Shown: positions 24,566 through 37,840 of the stretch, in pieces
Numbering within the stretch: the stretch's first letter is position 1
Layout of the letters: every line of letters begins with the position of its first letter
Assembly: GCA_029582265.1 (NCBI GenBank)
Contig: CM055817.1
Coordinates: 25,752,285-25,816,284, forward strand
Direction of reading: 5' to 3'
DNA from: Zoroaster sp. YZ-2022
Taxonomy: Eukaryota > Echinodermata > Asteroidea > Forcipulatida > Zoroasteridae
DNA length: 64,000 bases
Program-made: the position numbers and the translations under genes
The notes under the pieces: generated by a model
Databases searched by the model: none
Told to the model about the DNA's origin: nothing
What the model saw: only the letters and a program-made list of their open reading frames with translations

Positions 24566-24646
24566 TACGTCATGATAACTAACCAATCAAATTCGGCCAC
24601 ACGCAGGGGCCTTTGATATTGATAAATAAAATAGATCTTAGTCAGT
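24566..24646 (+). promoter_or_regulatory. Conserved proximal promoter of gene B
   Basis: Contains TACGTCAT (CRE-like, 24566-24573), CCAAT (24583-24587), the shared block CAATCAAATTCGGCCACAC, an A/T-rich GATAAATAAAAT near 24621 and an Inr-like TCAGT at 24642-24646. The same block precedes genes C and D, about 250 bp before each start codon. The transcription start is inferred from conservation and spacing, not shown. Confidence 0.5.
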
Positions 24647-24895
24647 ATTGGGTTGGAGCTCATACTGAGTAGACATTTTGTGTAGTTTCTGAGAGGGATT
24701 TTTATTTACTGATTCTGTGCCAGTTTTTGACCAACAATATTGTGTCCTGTGTGGACACCCAAATAAATTGTGATTACTCAAGATCATGTGTGTATACACT
24801 CGATTGCAGTGTAATCTACAACGTTGATAACTTGCAAGAGCCAGTGCCTTGGAGTCGACTCATGGTCTACATTGGTGAATTGAACAGCTTTCAGA

Positions 24896-25833
24896 ATGGC
24901 CTTGTATGTGGGAATGCTGGCAATTCTGTCGCTTTTTCTACATTCGAATAGTACTGAAGGTAAGCCTAATTTTTTTAATGTTTCGTCAATAAGCAAATCC
25001 ACTATTCTCCACTCTCCAGTCTCTCATAGTCAGAAAATGGAATAGGCCTATGTGTTAATGTCACATATTAACTACTTATTCCTAACACAACACATTTGCC
25101 ACTGAAACCAACCTATTGAACTAGAATTGCGTGTTCTGTATAGTATAATTACATCTAGATAAGGCTTATTATTTCATTAATCACAATTGTAAAATTTATC
25201 AAACTGATTTTGCAATATCATTGTTTGGTCTGTTTGGTTTAATTACATCTGGATTTGTGGGGCTTATTGTTCCATTAATCACAACTGTACCATTTATCAA
25301 ACTGATTATGAAACATGCAGAGTTTATTATTTTATGAATCACAATAATTGTAATTTTTTGTTAAACTTTGTGTTTATTTTTATTATTTTTTGTTTAGGTA
25401 TGATCTGCTCTATAGGAAGAGAACCAGATCCCAACTCGAACAATATATACCGCTGGTTAATTCCAGTTGAGGATCCATGCCAGTGTACCGAGATTCAACC
25501 TGGTGGTATGAATACTCAGACACCATGTAGACACTTCAATGTGACCTACTATGACTCCTTTCTGATCAGCACCGACCCCAAAGAGATTCGAAAATGGCTG
25601 AAATGTGGTAAGTGATTTATGATAATATAACAATAAGTGAATAAGTGATCTGAAATGAGACTTGCCTATTTTAATCCCCTCGGGATTAATATTGTATTAA
25701 TGATAGCTTTTGTCAAACGGAAACAAATTATTGTTCCTACCGCTAATTACAACAAATAATAACAATTGATTATCAAAAAAGCAAGTGACACAAGGCACTG
25801 TTTTCTACTTGTTACCATCCTTTAATTTATATG

Positions 25834-25890
<57 letters not shown>

Positions 25891-28800
25891 CGATAGAGAG
25901 AATATTTCTAAAATAAATAAGTTCCGAAACTTCTCGGCCGTTAGTAGTGATCGAGTTTGCCTAAAAAGTACAGCGCGACGAGCAAATTAGAATATAACTG
26001 TCACTCCAGAAATTAGCTGAAAAATCCTCCGTTTGCGTGGTTTCTGGGAATAAAAATGATTCTTTTCTTAATTATACAAATGTTCTGTATGTCATTTAAC
26101 CAATTCTTAATATTTGTTCCAAAATTTTGATATAATACGGAAAAAAATGTAAATTTTCTGATCGACCACCTTTATCCTCCCTTGACTTTGTCCATAAACC
26201 TGTGCGTTTGTTTACAACTTTTTTTCCCAAACTCGACTCCCATAATTCATTGCGCGCACAATTCCGATGAGGCTTATTGTGAAACGTTCCACTCAACCCA
26301 TCTGTCGGCGGAAGACACACCAAACAAGAGAATTAATTATGGTATCAGCGCCCTCTAGAGGCCGCTTACAATGTAAAAAATAGTGGTACAGAAGATTTCC
26401 TCTGAATGCAGTCAGACGCATTCACCATTGGCCAACCGAGCTTCCTTATCGTGTATTAGTAAATCCAATTAATAGTGTAGCATTATAAGTCTGTACACCT
26501 TTCTGACTGAGGGACAAGGAATGCTACTTTTACACTAAGAATGCTTTGCGAAAGAGCCATTGAAAACCAAGTGGACATCTTTCTATGTTTCATCGACTAC
26601 ACCAAGGCATTTGATGAAGTTCAGCATGAAAAGTTCCTCCAGCTACTGCAAGATTTGGGCGTAGACGGAAAAGATGTCCAGTTAGTCAGAAATTTGTACT
26701 GGAACCAAAAGGCTGCAGTTAAGGTGGAAGACCAGCTGACAGAATGGATAAACATACTGCGAGGCTTGAGACAAGGTTGTGTACAATCACCGGACTATTT
26801 TAATCTCTACAGTGAAAAGATCCTTAGGAATATCGAGGACATGGTAGGATTAAAAGTGGGTGGTGTTAACATCAACAATCTGCGTTATGCGGACGACACA
26901 TTCTTGATTGCGACATCACAAGAGCAGTTGCAAGCAATCTTGGACGTAGTAGTGGAAGCAAGCGCGGAAATGGGACTTTCAATCAATTGCGATAAAACCA
27001 AATCAATGGTAGTCAGCAAGAAAAAGGATAAGCCACAGTGCCGATTGACAATTGGAGAGGAAAAGGAGAGTTTCAGCTATCTTGGGAGTTTGATAACAAC
27101 GGATGGAAGATGCAAGAAAGATGTGAGAAAGCGAATTTCAATTGTCAAGGACAAATTTCAAGACATGCGCTCCATTTTTACCAACCGGAACCTGACCATG
27201 CGCCTCAAAGTTCGGCTGCTCAAGTGTTACATTTGGTCAGTTTTTTACGTACGGCTGCGAGTCATTAACACTGTCACCAGAATTGATAAGGAATTTAGAA
27301 GCAGCAGAAATGTGGTTTTTCAGAAGAATGCTCAAAATATCACACTTGGATCGAGTCACGAATGTAGAAGTTTTGCGGAGAGCCGGAGTGAATAGGGAGT
27401 TACTTTCAGTCAAAACTAAAAGACAACTCTACTTTTTGGGCCATGTTGTTGGAGAAGTTGGAATGCCTGTCTCTCCAGGGCCTGATAAAGGGGAAAAGAT
27501 CACGAGGAAGACAGAGGGGGAAGTATATGGATCGCATCAACCAACTAGTGAGAGAGGAGAATCAGGACGACCCAAGTTCTGCAGCACAAGTCTTTAACTG
27601 GGCACGGGATAGGACTAAATGGAAATTCATAACCGCCAAAGCGTGTATCACAACCTTTATATTAAGGAGTTATAGTGTTTTTGTTTGTTTTTTGTTTGTT
27701 TTATATTTTGATTGTGTTAGCCCGTTAAACCAGAAGTTGTGACTTTGTGATACCAAGTTACAAGTCTGTAAATCATTTCGTTCGGCATTTATAGGGATTT
27801 GCATTGTTTTAGCCGATAATACTGGAACCACTTAAGTTTATATAGATTTAATAATTGTAGATACATCTACACTGTGGTAGAAATGTTTGTGTAAAACTTG
27901 CAAGTCTGTACGCCATTCCATTTGGGAGTTATTATGCTTTTTACATTTCCATTACTTTAGCCCATTATTTTTAAAGAATTGTATGTACATTTACATATCA
28001 TAATAAATGTTTGTATCAAGTTACAAAAGTCTGCAAATCATTTCATTCGGGATTTATTGGGCTTTTTAATCTACTGTTTTATCCTACAGTAGCGGAACCA
28101 GTCACGCTTCGGTGATTTTTTTAAATTATTTGCCAAGTGACAAGAAAAAAGTATGATAGCGGTATATTTTCTATATGGATATTTGAAAACATAGGGTTTT
28201 AGGTATTTACGATTTAATTTTATTTGTTTGTAACCGAACCATCAACGACCGAAGCATCTACAACAGAAATGCAGATTACAGAAATGACGACTACTGACGA
28301 AATAACCACGACTGTGACGACTGACGTAACGACTGGTGAAGCACCAACAACAGAAGTGAAGACTACAGGTTTGTTAACGTTTTATATTTTTACACGTACG
28401 GACTTATTACATTCTCATTTTAACTGTAGATATTTATGACAAAATGTGTTCTGACAAAAAAAAATATGATGAAGAATAAACATCATTATGGAAAACATAA
28501 CTTTTCATTCTGAATATTTAACACAAATAAAGGTTTTAGATATTTATGATTCGGTCAGTTGCCTACCCTGTGATTAACGTAGACAATGCTAGATGGAGAC
28601 TGTTCTGGTGGTACAAGGCAAACAGCGGATGGCCAACATCAGTCACCGATGTACTGCAGGGTAAATATATACATGGAAACTCTTTATGGCAAATGATCAT
28701 AATATCAGCAAGGATTCCACTATTACTACACTAAAGTACCGCTAAACGGTGCTGAAAATATCCTCACCATTTTCACAAAGGGACAATTTAAAAACAAGTT

Positions 28801-31645
28801 ACCAGAAAATCAAGAGTTAAGTTGCTTTCTTTTTATGAAATTACTATTATTTTTATACGATTATTTTCACAGACACGCATTAAGCACTGAGTATACAGTG
28901 TTTCATACATACGTCAGTGTATAGGCAAAATCGTATAAATTGTTTATTCCTCGACGCAAGAATTTCATCAATCTATAATTATTATAGTATATTGATACAT
29001 TGTGTGTATCTGTACATATTTCAAACTTATGCCATAGAACAATTAATTACGGCTAATGGATTTTTTAAATACAATGGTCTTTTCAAAAAACAAACATTTT
29101 AAACATATTTTGTCCAACACAACAGATCAAAATGTGTTTTCGTGAGTACAGAAAAGAATAGCGTGTTGTTTTTCATATCGTGACCAGTGAGGAAAAGGAT
29201 AATACAAAATAAATTAAATAAATAAATAAAATTTAAAAAAATAAATAAACTGCTGCTCGTATATTATGTTGTGCACGTTGCTATAATGGAACATTTCGGA
29301 AAATCGACATTTGCGTTTTCACGAAGGAACAGTTAGCAAAACGAACCTTATTGCAAACGGAATACATTTTAGCCCCGTTACCGTGCAACTTCTTGGCTAA
29401 ATTTTTCGAAATTAACCTTCGTGAGAACAGTGACGATATCAAACTTATTTTCTTAAACAAAAACATAGCGATAGGTTGGTGAAATTCTTGCGTCTGGAGA
29501 TAAACAATTGATTGAATTTTGCCCTAAATAGAGGCTTTATCCCACACTTTGTTTATCCACAAGTGAGTTCATCACAGTTGTTAGTGGCATATTTTTTTAA
29601 TTTTTTTAATTTATTTTTATTTTATAGATTTGTTCGCCCTCAACTGGTCATGTACGAAGTAGAAAGCTACGGTAAACTTATTAAGTATGTTAACGGCAAA
29701 TATTCTCGGAGTGAGTTACTAAAGTTGGTTCCTTTTATACAATTTTTCAGACAATTATGGCGACTGTGATGTAAATTCTGACTACTGTTTTAGTCGTCTA
29801 CCGGATTTTCTTCAAGAAAACAGTGCTGAGATACTGGCGATAGACTCGGCAGAAACTGTATACAGGTAAACTGATTAATGAAATATTCTGTAATTTCAAA
29901 GATGGCAAACATTTCAATATAATTGTATCCGTCTTGGCTAGATTTAATATAATTAGTATTTCATTACAGCTGATATGCCAGGTCCGTTGGAATGAACTGA
30001 GTTCGACAAATATATTGTAATAATGCAGACTTGTATTCGAACATCATAGTTAATTTAAACTTCATTAAGTGCATTGAAATGCCCTCTCCATTTCAGTAAA
30101 ATATAGCATTTTCCCAATTTCATCCAAATTGGTACACATGTACATCACATAATTATCAGTTACAGTTAATGCAATTGTGTCGTTAACGAGAAAATACTGA
30201 ACATGCATTTACTTTCAAAAAAGTAAGCTGTGATCATTTACGCTTTTTCTAGACTACTCAGTCGTATAACTACGGGCTTTAAATTTTTACAACACAATAG
30301 TTTTTGTTTTTATCAGCATATTGTTGCTCAGTATGAATAAATGATATATTATTATCACGTAATGGCGGTCATATTGGTTCCCAGACTATGACAATTACAA
30401 TAAGTGTCTGTATTTACCACGAAAATGCGGAAAATAAGTCGAATAAACAGTTGCCATGGCAACCATGAAACTTCGAAACCTCCACATCAGCGTAAGGCTA
30501 CTGAACCATGAATGTCACTAAAAGTCAGTAAATATGAGCCTAATTGGTTTTTCAAGACTTCATGACAAAACACAATAATCAAGTCATATTTAGTTCCGGA
30601 ATAAACTGTTTTGTCTTAAAGGTGGACGTTTGATCCTGGCAACAATGTCGCTCACGCCGTATGGGAGGCTTTTCACGATCACATAGAGGGACAGATAAAA
30701 CATGGAAATGTGTGGAACCCTAAAACTGTCATTGGTAGGTACAGATTATACTTATAATCAACAACTCAGACTGTGTGTATAGCTGTATCTAACAGCTGGA
30801 TGATTGGTTGTCATTGTGCACGCAACCAACCTCACGGATACTCGTAGGCATAAGCGGCGATACCTTGTGGACGGTTGACATGCCCTGACCCAAATATTTA
30901 TGGAAGAGGGTACTGTCATAAAAAAATGTCTCCCATAATCCTTTTTTTTTTGTTTTTTCAGAGCAGACAAACTATATTCCACTGTATTTTTCTAATACAG
31001 ACAAAACCCATTTGCATATTTTATTGACAATTAACAAATTGAAAGTCACACTTGTTTTGTTATAAATACATTCAAACACATTCACATTTGAAACTAAATG
31101 AACGTCATGAGGCGTCCGTAGCTCGTAGAAACATTTGCATTGGCCATATTACCCTATTTCTCTTTTCAGGTCAGAATCCTATAAGAAACCAAAACTCATT
31201 CCAATACCGCGATGAACATGGTGTGAAGTCTCTCCAGGTGGATGATAATAACTGTGATTGGTGTACATCACTAAGCATGGGTCATGGTATGTGTGACGAC
31301 GACCCTTATGGTCCAGATAATGTATTTGGAGTGGATCTTCTATTTGATGCGGAAAGCCAATTGCCATCACCGAACAATGGATTGTTCATACACTTCAGAG
31401 GTATTTTTGTTCAATTGTTCGTTATAATCAAAACACCTGCACCCATAGTGACTGACCAAATCAAACAGAGGCAGAGAGAAGTTAATCATTTAAACATCAA
31501 TTAAAACCAATGACGTTACAAACCATAATTGATTATTAAACTAGCCATGTATTCAATTTGTGATTATTTCCGTGCAATTGCACATCCGTGAACATTTCTA
31601 AATATAAACCATACTTATTATTTCATATTTCTAGATGATGAATAA
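24896..31645 (+). CDS. Gene B: complete secreted modular protein, family of unknown function
   Basis: Eight exons: 24896-24959 (signal peptide MALYVGMLAILSLFLHSN), 25398-25607 (Cys module), 28255-28368 (Thr-rich linker, acceptor tentative), 28559-28660 (RWRLFWWYKA), 29751-29865 (NYGDCDVNSDYC), 30622-30734 (RWTFDPGNNVAHAVW), 31170-31400 (FQYRDEHGVKSLQ, MGHGMC, FGVDLLFD, PSPNNGLF) and 31635-31645 (DDE then TAA). The introns use ag acceptors and gt donors. Junctions are phase 1 except one phase 2 (29865/30622). The sum is 960 nt, 319 aa, with no stop. It is probably extracellular and mucin-like in the middle; I do not recognise any catalytic motif. Intron 2 holds a LINE and a satellite. This is the best candidate for a functional copy here. 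Confidence 0.82.
25398..25607 (+). CDS. Gene B exon 2: Cys module
   Basis: A 210-nt phase 1-1 exon. Motifs are GREPDPNSNN, WLIPVEDPCQC, TPCRHFNVTYYDSFL and a terminal KWLKC. Five cysteines (an odd number) suggest either inter-chain pairing or pairing with a Cys in a later exon. Confidence 0.88.
25608..26522 (+). other. gene B intron 2, left part
   Basis: Non-coding. A (TA)n microsatellite lies at about 25837-25887. Nothing else is recognised before the LINE. Confidence 0.65.
26523..27660 (+). mobile_element. 5'-truncated RTE/BovB-like LINE fragment
   Basis: Reverse transcriptase from the palm onward: FIDYTKAFDEVQ, GLRQGCVQSPDYFNLYSE, NINNLRYADDTFLIA (catalytic YADD near 26885), then GLSINCDKTK and LKVRLLKCYIWSVF. 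A frameshift near 27246 moves to LEAAEMWFFRRMLKISHLD with VTNVEVLRRAG. A second shift near 27445 gives GKRSRGRQRGKYMDRI. The motif order matches the RTE clade. The endonuclease and the N-terminal RT are absent. It lies in sense in intron 2 of gene B, which explains why that intron is much longer than in gene C. Confidence 0.88.
27665..28120 (+). repeat. about three monomers of the roughly 150-bp satellite
   Basis: Carries the blocks of the 5850-7160 array (ACAAGTCTGTAAATCATTTC, TTTTAGCC, CATTCCATTTGGGAGTTAT). It lies between the LINE and the Thr-rich exon of gene B. Confidence 0.8.
28255..28368 (+). CDS. Gene B Thr-rich linker exon
   Basis: Repeats of T-T-E/T-T-D with E-M/E-V spacers, about half Thr, and typical of O-glycosylated mucin-like linkers. 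The donor is a weak ACAG/gtttgt. The acceptor is inferred at GAAG/CA because this gives phase 1 and 114 nt; no AG lies just upstream and the pyrimidine tract is some 25 nt away. The exon is expanded to 276 nt in gene C. Confidence 0.65.
28661..29750 (+). other. gene B intron with SINE tail
   Basis: At 28876-28990 there is a tail of the 8693-8850 SINE (AAGCACTGAGTATACAGTG, ACGCAAGAATTTCATCAA). The same relic is in the matching intron of gene C, so it predates the B/C duplication. Confidence 0.7.
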
Positions 31646-34600
31646 GCCTAATATGTTAACATCGAGTGTTTGTGAAGACGGCACACGGCATAGGAAGTGG
31701 CACTCAACTACTCACAGGATAAAATTAACATTTGAAGAAAACGGCGTGGGAAGTTTTCTATTTTGAAACACGCTTTCTCCCTTTTACACGCTTTTGAACG
31801 ATTGCATTTTGTTTTCGCCCCTTTCACGTTTTAATAGTAAAGTATTTGCTGAACGAGCAAACATGTATCAGTTCGTGAATACGCAAACTGTAAACAAAGC
31901 TTGTGTTCAATTTCACGAAGTGACATCCTTGTATTATCTTTTGTGCTGGACGCATATAGCGAATTCACCCGCGTCTAGTTTAAGATCGCGTCTAGTTCTA
32001 TGAAGTACCTTCCCGCATAGAGTGCGTAATCCCATGATGTCATACGGCAGGATAGTAAACTCGTTACTGTGCTTGTAGTGCGTGTGCACATTTTGAGTAC
32101 AATGCCGTGGACTGGTTATGGCAGACTGGCATATTGTCTTCATGTAGGTAATGTGCAGCGTACAGTACATGAGCTGTTAAGACTACATGATTGTTGTTAG
32201 GTCACTGTCATCGAAGGATCGCAGTAGTATAAACTCGAGTGTTTAGTCATAACATTATGCTCCTTTTTCTGAGAAAACAATAAAAACGATTTCCTTTTAT
32301 TCTGTTTTTATATTTTAGAAAAAATTTCCGGATGGCAACTTGATAATTCATTTTTTTCTTTAAATCACGTGCATCATTTTTGTTTATGATGATTGGAACA
32401 TTTACCAACTTGACATCAAGTTAGCTTTTGGATAATAACGGGTTATTTGTGTTATCAGGTTGTTACCAATGTTGTACTTTTTTCCCCTTTTACAGTAAAA
32501 GGGTATAAGTAATATCGATATTTCTTGTTGTAAATATTATTTTAAATGTTAATGCAAAACTAAATATAATACCCTAGGATAAATTAGTTAAATTAGTTAT
32601 TGAGTTTCCCATATGTTTTACATTTTGTCCCATGACAAACAACAAACTTGTGTATAGGCAGGTGAGTATTGTATAATACAGTTATTAAACCGGCATGTTA
32701 AAAATAATATAACTTGACAATTAAACACATTTACTTAGGCCTACTTAGCATTACAATATGTACACTGTCAAAGCTTAGGTGTTAACAACTACACCGCTGG
32801 TGTTAATAATGGGCAAGTCGCCTAAAATAAACACCGTGGGATAATAAAGTTGAGCCATCTTCTGTTATTTTAACACTTTCGTGTTGGCAGGATACTCTCT
32901 GTTTGCAATGTTAAATGGCAGAATTAACACTAGTATTCTGTGATGTACGTTCATTTCAAAACTACAGTTTAATTATACAGAAAAGAAAATATGTAATGTT
33001 AACTAAATTTTGAAATTTTAATCACAATACGTGGTTACGTTTGTGATAAAAAAAACAAATGAAAAACTGTTACATGTTTTACCCCAAAAATGCATAATTG
33101 TAGTATTAGTAGCACAAGTCGCCCAAAATAAAAAGAATAAAGTTGACCCATCTGCTGACCCAACACTTTCGTGTTGACAGGATACTCTCTGTTTGCAATG
33201 TTAATGGACAGGAATAACATTAGTATTCTATAGTGTATGTTCATTTCAACCTCTAGTTTAATTATGAAGAAAACATGTTAACTAAACTGTGAAATTTTTA
33301 TCACAATACGTGTTCACGTATTTGACAAAAAAACAATGAAAAACTGTTACATGTTTTACAAACATATTGCATAATTGTAGCTTTTGTAAATTCAACATAA
33401 CAAATCCAGTTTTCTCTAAGATGAAAGCACTTCAGCCAAAAGCAATGTTCAGAATGAATGGTAGGTGTACTAACTAAACACCAAATAAGGTTTTAGATAA
33501 TATAATTCGTTGATTTGATAATCTGGTAATAACAAAATGCTGTAGTGTCTGTTTTGTAAGGACTTTAAAATCGTAAATGTAATGTATATTTATTGAGGCG
33601 ATTGTGTTGTATTAAGTGAAAATGGTTTTAGTGTTTTTTAAATCCATGTTTTATTGATTAGTATATCAGACGTAAAAACGAGTTATTTTCAAACAAATCA
33701 GAAATCAGATCATAATAGGAGTATGCTTACTGATAGATATGTTTAAAAAAATAGTATTTTTTAAAGAATGCAACAAGACAAGTGACAAAACATGTTTACA
33801 ATTTGATGACATAGAAATTTAATTTCATAATAATGATGTGTGTAAACATTTGGGTGTCATATTTAAATAAATACATCACATAATGTATTCAATATTAAGG
33901 GAAGAAAAACTTGTCGTGCGGTCTTTACAGCAGCGCAGGTAAATGACCGGTTTTGGGCGTGGTCACAGGCAATAAGGATCGAGCTGGAGGCATTGATGAA
34001 TTCATTATATATCGTGAATAGATGGTTTGAATACTTTCTTTAAAAAAAAATACTTTAGAATGGGTTTCATATTTTAAATTAATACAAACATATATAATTT
34101 TTTTTTTTAATATTTCAGTATCGTGAAGAAATAATGATTAGATTGACGAAGTTTTCAAATGGTAGATCTGACTTATTGCACAAACAATAATACAATCAAA
34201 TTATTTAGCTCCTAATGGAATCGCGAACATTAGATGTTTGACAACCTACTGTGGTATGTGTTAAATAATGTATAAATTGTTACGTAATTTATGTTAAGAC
34301 CACGATAAGCTTGCTTCGAGTCATTGGATATTTCGATAGTTGTTAAAAACTACTAAAAATAGATTAAATCCGTCACAGTATGGTACTATGTATTTTAAGA
34401 ACAAATGCTATATGTACAGTTGACATAATGTCACTGACTTTATTTGATCTTGACGTTTCATAGCATTGATCGTTCTACGATTTGACTCATTTAAAAGACA
34501 GACCCCATTGCCTTGCTCGTTATGTATACATACAGCAATGACCATTTGGTTATAACATCCTTATGTACACATGATCATTATTTACACAGGCTGTGATGAG

Positions 34601-35924
34601 CGTTGGTAATATAAAACTTAAGAACTGTGAAGGTTAGTATTAGCAAATATAAACAAGACAATGTATGCATTTAATCCTAAAATAGTGTTTTAAAATTTCT
34701 CTGTCATGCGGATTGATAGAGTCGTCCTTGTTGTATACAGTACAAAGTTAAATTAAAAGGGTTTATGAAATATGAATTGTTGAACTTGAGAACAGTATAC
34801 ACTCTGTACCCATGTTGACATCACTTTCTACTTAATTACTATCAGGGCCGGTTGTTTTTCATGCCCTGGCCGGTTTTCATGAAACGTCGTAGGTATGTTC
34901 AATTCGACAAGAACTATCGAATTAGGTCACATAAACTTGTATAGGTCATCATTAGCGGCGCTATACCCATTTATTGGTAATTTTCCCAAAATGTTGGTCA
35001 AAAATAGTATTTCCCATAATTTCGTTAATGTTTACCCGTTGGCCATGAATTTTGGCACATGTTGTCTTCACTACAATGAACAGTGGAGTAAATTAGATCA
35101 CCGGGTGAGGGCGCTATAACCCTGTTGGTCAATTTTGTAGCAAAAACAATGTGATTTTGACCCAGAATAATAAAGGCAGACATAATCACATCCATGCTAC
35201 TATTTCTGTCATATTTGTGTTTCTATTGAGCAAAATAATTATAAACAATAAATAATAAAAAACCTTTACAAAATCATGTTTTGGGAACAAAAAAATAAGA
35301 CTTTGCATTTATATGTAATGTCGACCATATTGCATCCAAAGAATGCAATGGAATTCATCACATGACTAAATCTTCTCAATTAAAAAATTTAAAGTTGATA
35401 AAAAAAAATTAAAAAAAGGTTTTACAGTATAAACTTAATTTTTACAAAAAAAGTAAATAAATAAATAAAAATTCAATTGGACCTGTTAAAAAACGGTTGC
35501 CATTGTAATCAGGGTTTTACCCTGAGTGGTTCCCCAACAATAATTAGGAGAAGTCAAAATATATCATAGGCGGCACCCCCAGGTGGTTCCTCCCAGGACT
35601 GACGAAACTATTTACTAATTTTAAATAGTATACTTAATCTTAACATTACGTCAACAATAGACGTGATTTTGTTTAAACTGTCTAGAAGCATGGATGTTTT
35701 CTAATTTTTCATTTCATAGGCTTTTTAATTATTTCGATTAGAATTATATCACTTGTGTTGCTTTTCTTGAGAATGGTAATATTAAATTGTATTAAGGAAT
35801 AATCGAACATTTTTTCTTCTGTAATATTATTTCATTGAAATAAGGAGTAAAGTTGGTTTGTATTCAACTTAGTGTTTTAATTTGAAAAGTGTATATACTC
35901 CATATTAGTCACCATTTCTTTCAA
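31646..35924. other. 3' flank of gene B
   Basis: Non-coding. It is collinear with the flanks of gene C (42787-45920) and gene E (58015-60450), for example GTTGACATCACTTTCTACTT near 34815, 45423 and 59899. This shows duplication of the whole unit, not just the exons. A block at 32810-32985 is repeated in tandem at 33113-33260. Confidence 0.75.
32763..32892. mobile_element. MITE-like insert with TA flanks, gene B flank
   Basis: TA-CACTGTCAAAG at the left and TTGGCAGGA-TA at the right, with internal GTGTTATTTTAACAC-like sequence. Collinear with 58266-58395 and absent from the gene C flank. Confidence 0.6.
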
Positions 35925-37165
35925 CGTTCATACCCCTATGTGAAAAATCGTTTAAAACACTGCACGGCACTATTCCAATCCACCAAGCAATTTTGGCTGC
36001 AATTGGAAATCAAGCAGGAATAATATATTACTTGGCACTCTATCGAGTTAAACAACGTCGTCAGGACTTGGATTCGTTATTGAACGTAATTGATTGATGG
36101 CTGATTAAGATTTTTGAGTCTCGTCATATTTAACAATAGGCGCACTAGCTAAGACTCATCAAAAGTCACTTAGCAAGTGAGTTGACCGTAAACTATTTAA
36201 TTATACACCGTATTTTTACTAAGTGAAGTTATAAACCATACAATGGAGGATATCATCTCTCCTTTCAACTCTATTCATCAGCAGAGTCTCATTAAACTCC
36301 ATGCAACAAGATCTATCGCATGTCATAACAATTTCTATGGATAGCTGTTAGAGGGCGCTACAGTACCGTTTTAATTTTATGAATGTTGATATAAAACTGT
36401 ATTTAAAAAAAAATTCCTTAGTTGTTCACCGGTTGGCCATCTACCTTGTTACATATATTGTTTGAAGTATTTGCAAGTGTCGTCACTAAGATCACACATG
36501 GAGGCTCTATTGGGTAATATTATTACTGAATTTGTAACAAAAATGTGATTTATTTAGTATTATTTATGTTGAAAATTTACATACTGGGCGATTTTGTTTT
36601 TGGTTGTTTACGCGGCCATCTTTGATTCCCAGAATACATTGGAAGTGTTCAGATGAGTAAACGTTGTGAAGATCAGCATTTAAAAGTTGACCCCCAAAAA
36701 ATCACATTTTTCAATGTATTTCAGTTCCACCAATCTTGTATTTACCTCTGGATAGTGGACTTTCAATTGGTCCTGTTCAAAATAAACCCATAGAACATGT
36801 TAGCGTAATCGTTCAAAGCAATAAAATGGAGATACAATAAGGAGATATAAAATCGGGCAAACGTTCATGCCCCTATGTGAAAAATCGTTTAAAATACTGC
36901 ACGGCATAATTCCAATCCACCAAGCAATTTTGGCTGCAATTGGAAATCAAGCAGGAATAATATATTACTTGGCACTCTATCGAGTTAAACAACGTCGTCA
37001 GTACTTGGATTCGTTATTGATCGTAATTGATTGATGGCTGATTAAGATGTTTGAGTCTCGTCATATTTAACAATAGGCGCACTTGCTAAGACTCATCAAA
37101 AGTCACTTAGCAAGTGAGTTGACCGTAAACTATTTAATTATATACCGTATTTTTACACAGAGTAA
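35925..37165 (+). repeat. direct repeats of about 310 bp, 933 bp apart
   Basis: 35925-36235 and 36858-37165 share GCACGGCA(C/T)(A/T)ATTCCAATCC, ATATTACTTGGCACTCTATC and TAGCAAGTGAGTTGACCGTA. The second copy leads into the gene C upstream block. The DNA between (about 36235-36800) matches 60535-61000 next to gene E. Confidence 0.8.
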
Positions 37166-37763
37166 GGTCTGCTGTCATGGTTTTCCCTACACTAGGGAGA
37201 AACGAGTGTATAATAATTGCCTTTCACTATTTTCTTGTTGAAGAAATTGTACCATTCTAGTTGCTGATATCAAATTACACGCATGTTATGAAATGTACAT
37301 CATCCATCTTTTAATATATACAACCGTTTGTTGCTTTTTAACGAGTAATGGAGAGTGAGACATTGTTATGCTATGTCACATTAATGTGCCCATCAACAGG
37401 GTATGGAATCGGATTTTTTTATTTTAATAAAAATAATATCCCCGCATTATAAGGTCATATTAATGTTGCTGCTGCATAAAGGAGCTAGTAAGTTTCAGTC
37501 ACTGTGTTCATCTTAAACTAGGACACCGCTTTCATGCCCTATTGGAAGTCTGCTCTGATCGTGACGGTATTGCACCTTTAACGCTTCCGTATATTTCACG
37601 CGTATATGAAATATGATTTCAATTGGACAACAAAGGCATTTTTTATTAAATATATATATATATATATATATATATTGATCCAAGTGCTCTTGAAGTATTC
37701 CATACAGTACGTGCGTGCGCATACACACTGCGCGCTGTCTATCATTGATTATATACGGCAATT

Positions 37764-37840
37764 ATGTCATGATAACTAACCAATCAAATTCGGCCACACA
37801 CAGGGGCTTTTGATGAAATGAAACAGATCTTAGTCAGTAT
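37764..37840 (+). promoter_or_regulatory. Conserved proximal promoter of gene C
   Basis: Has CCAAT and the CAATCAAATTCGGCCACAC block like gene B, but the CRE-like site reads TATGTCAT and the A/T-rich box is eroded. The Inr-like TAGTCAGTAT is kept. Confidence 0.45.

Noticed and set aside
25334..25607. An ORF reading from intron 1 into the gene B Cys module with a hydrophobic stretch that looks like an alternative signal peptide
   Set aside because: The hydrophobic residues come from the T-rich polypyrimidine tract. The frame is open in B and C but ends in a stop at the acceptor in D, and gene A lacks it.
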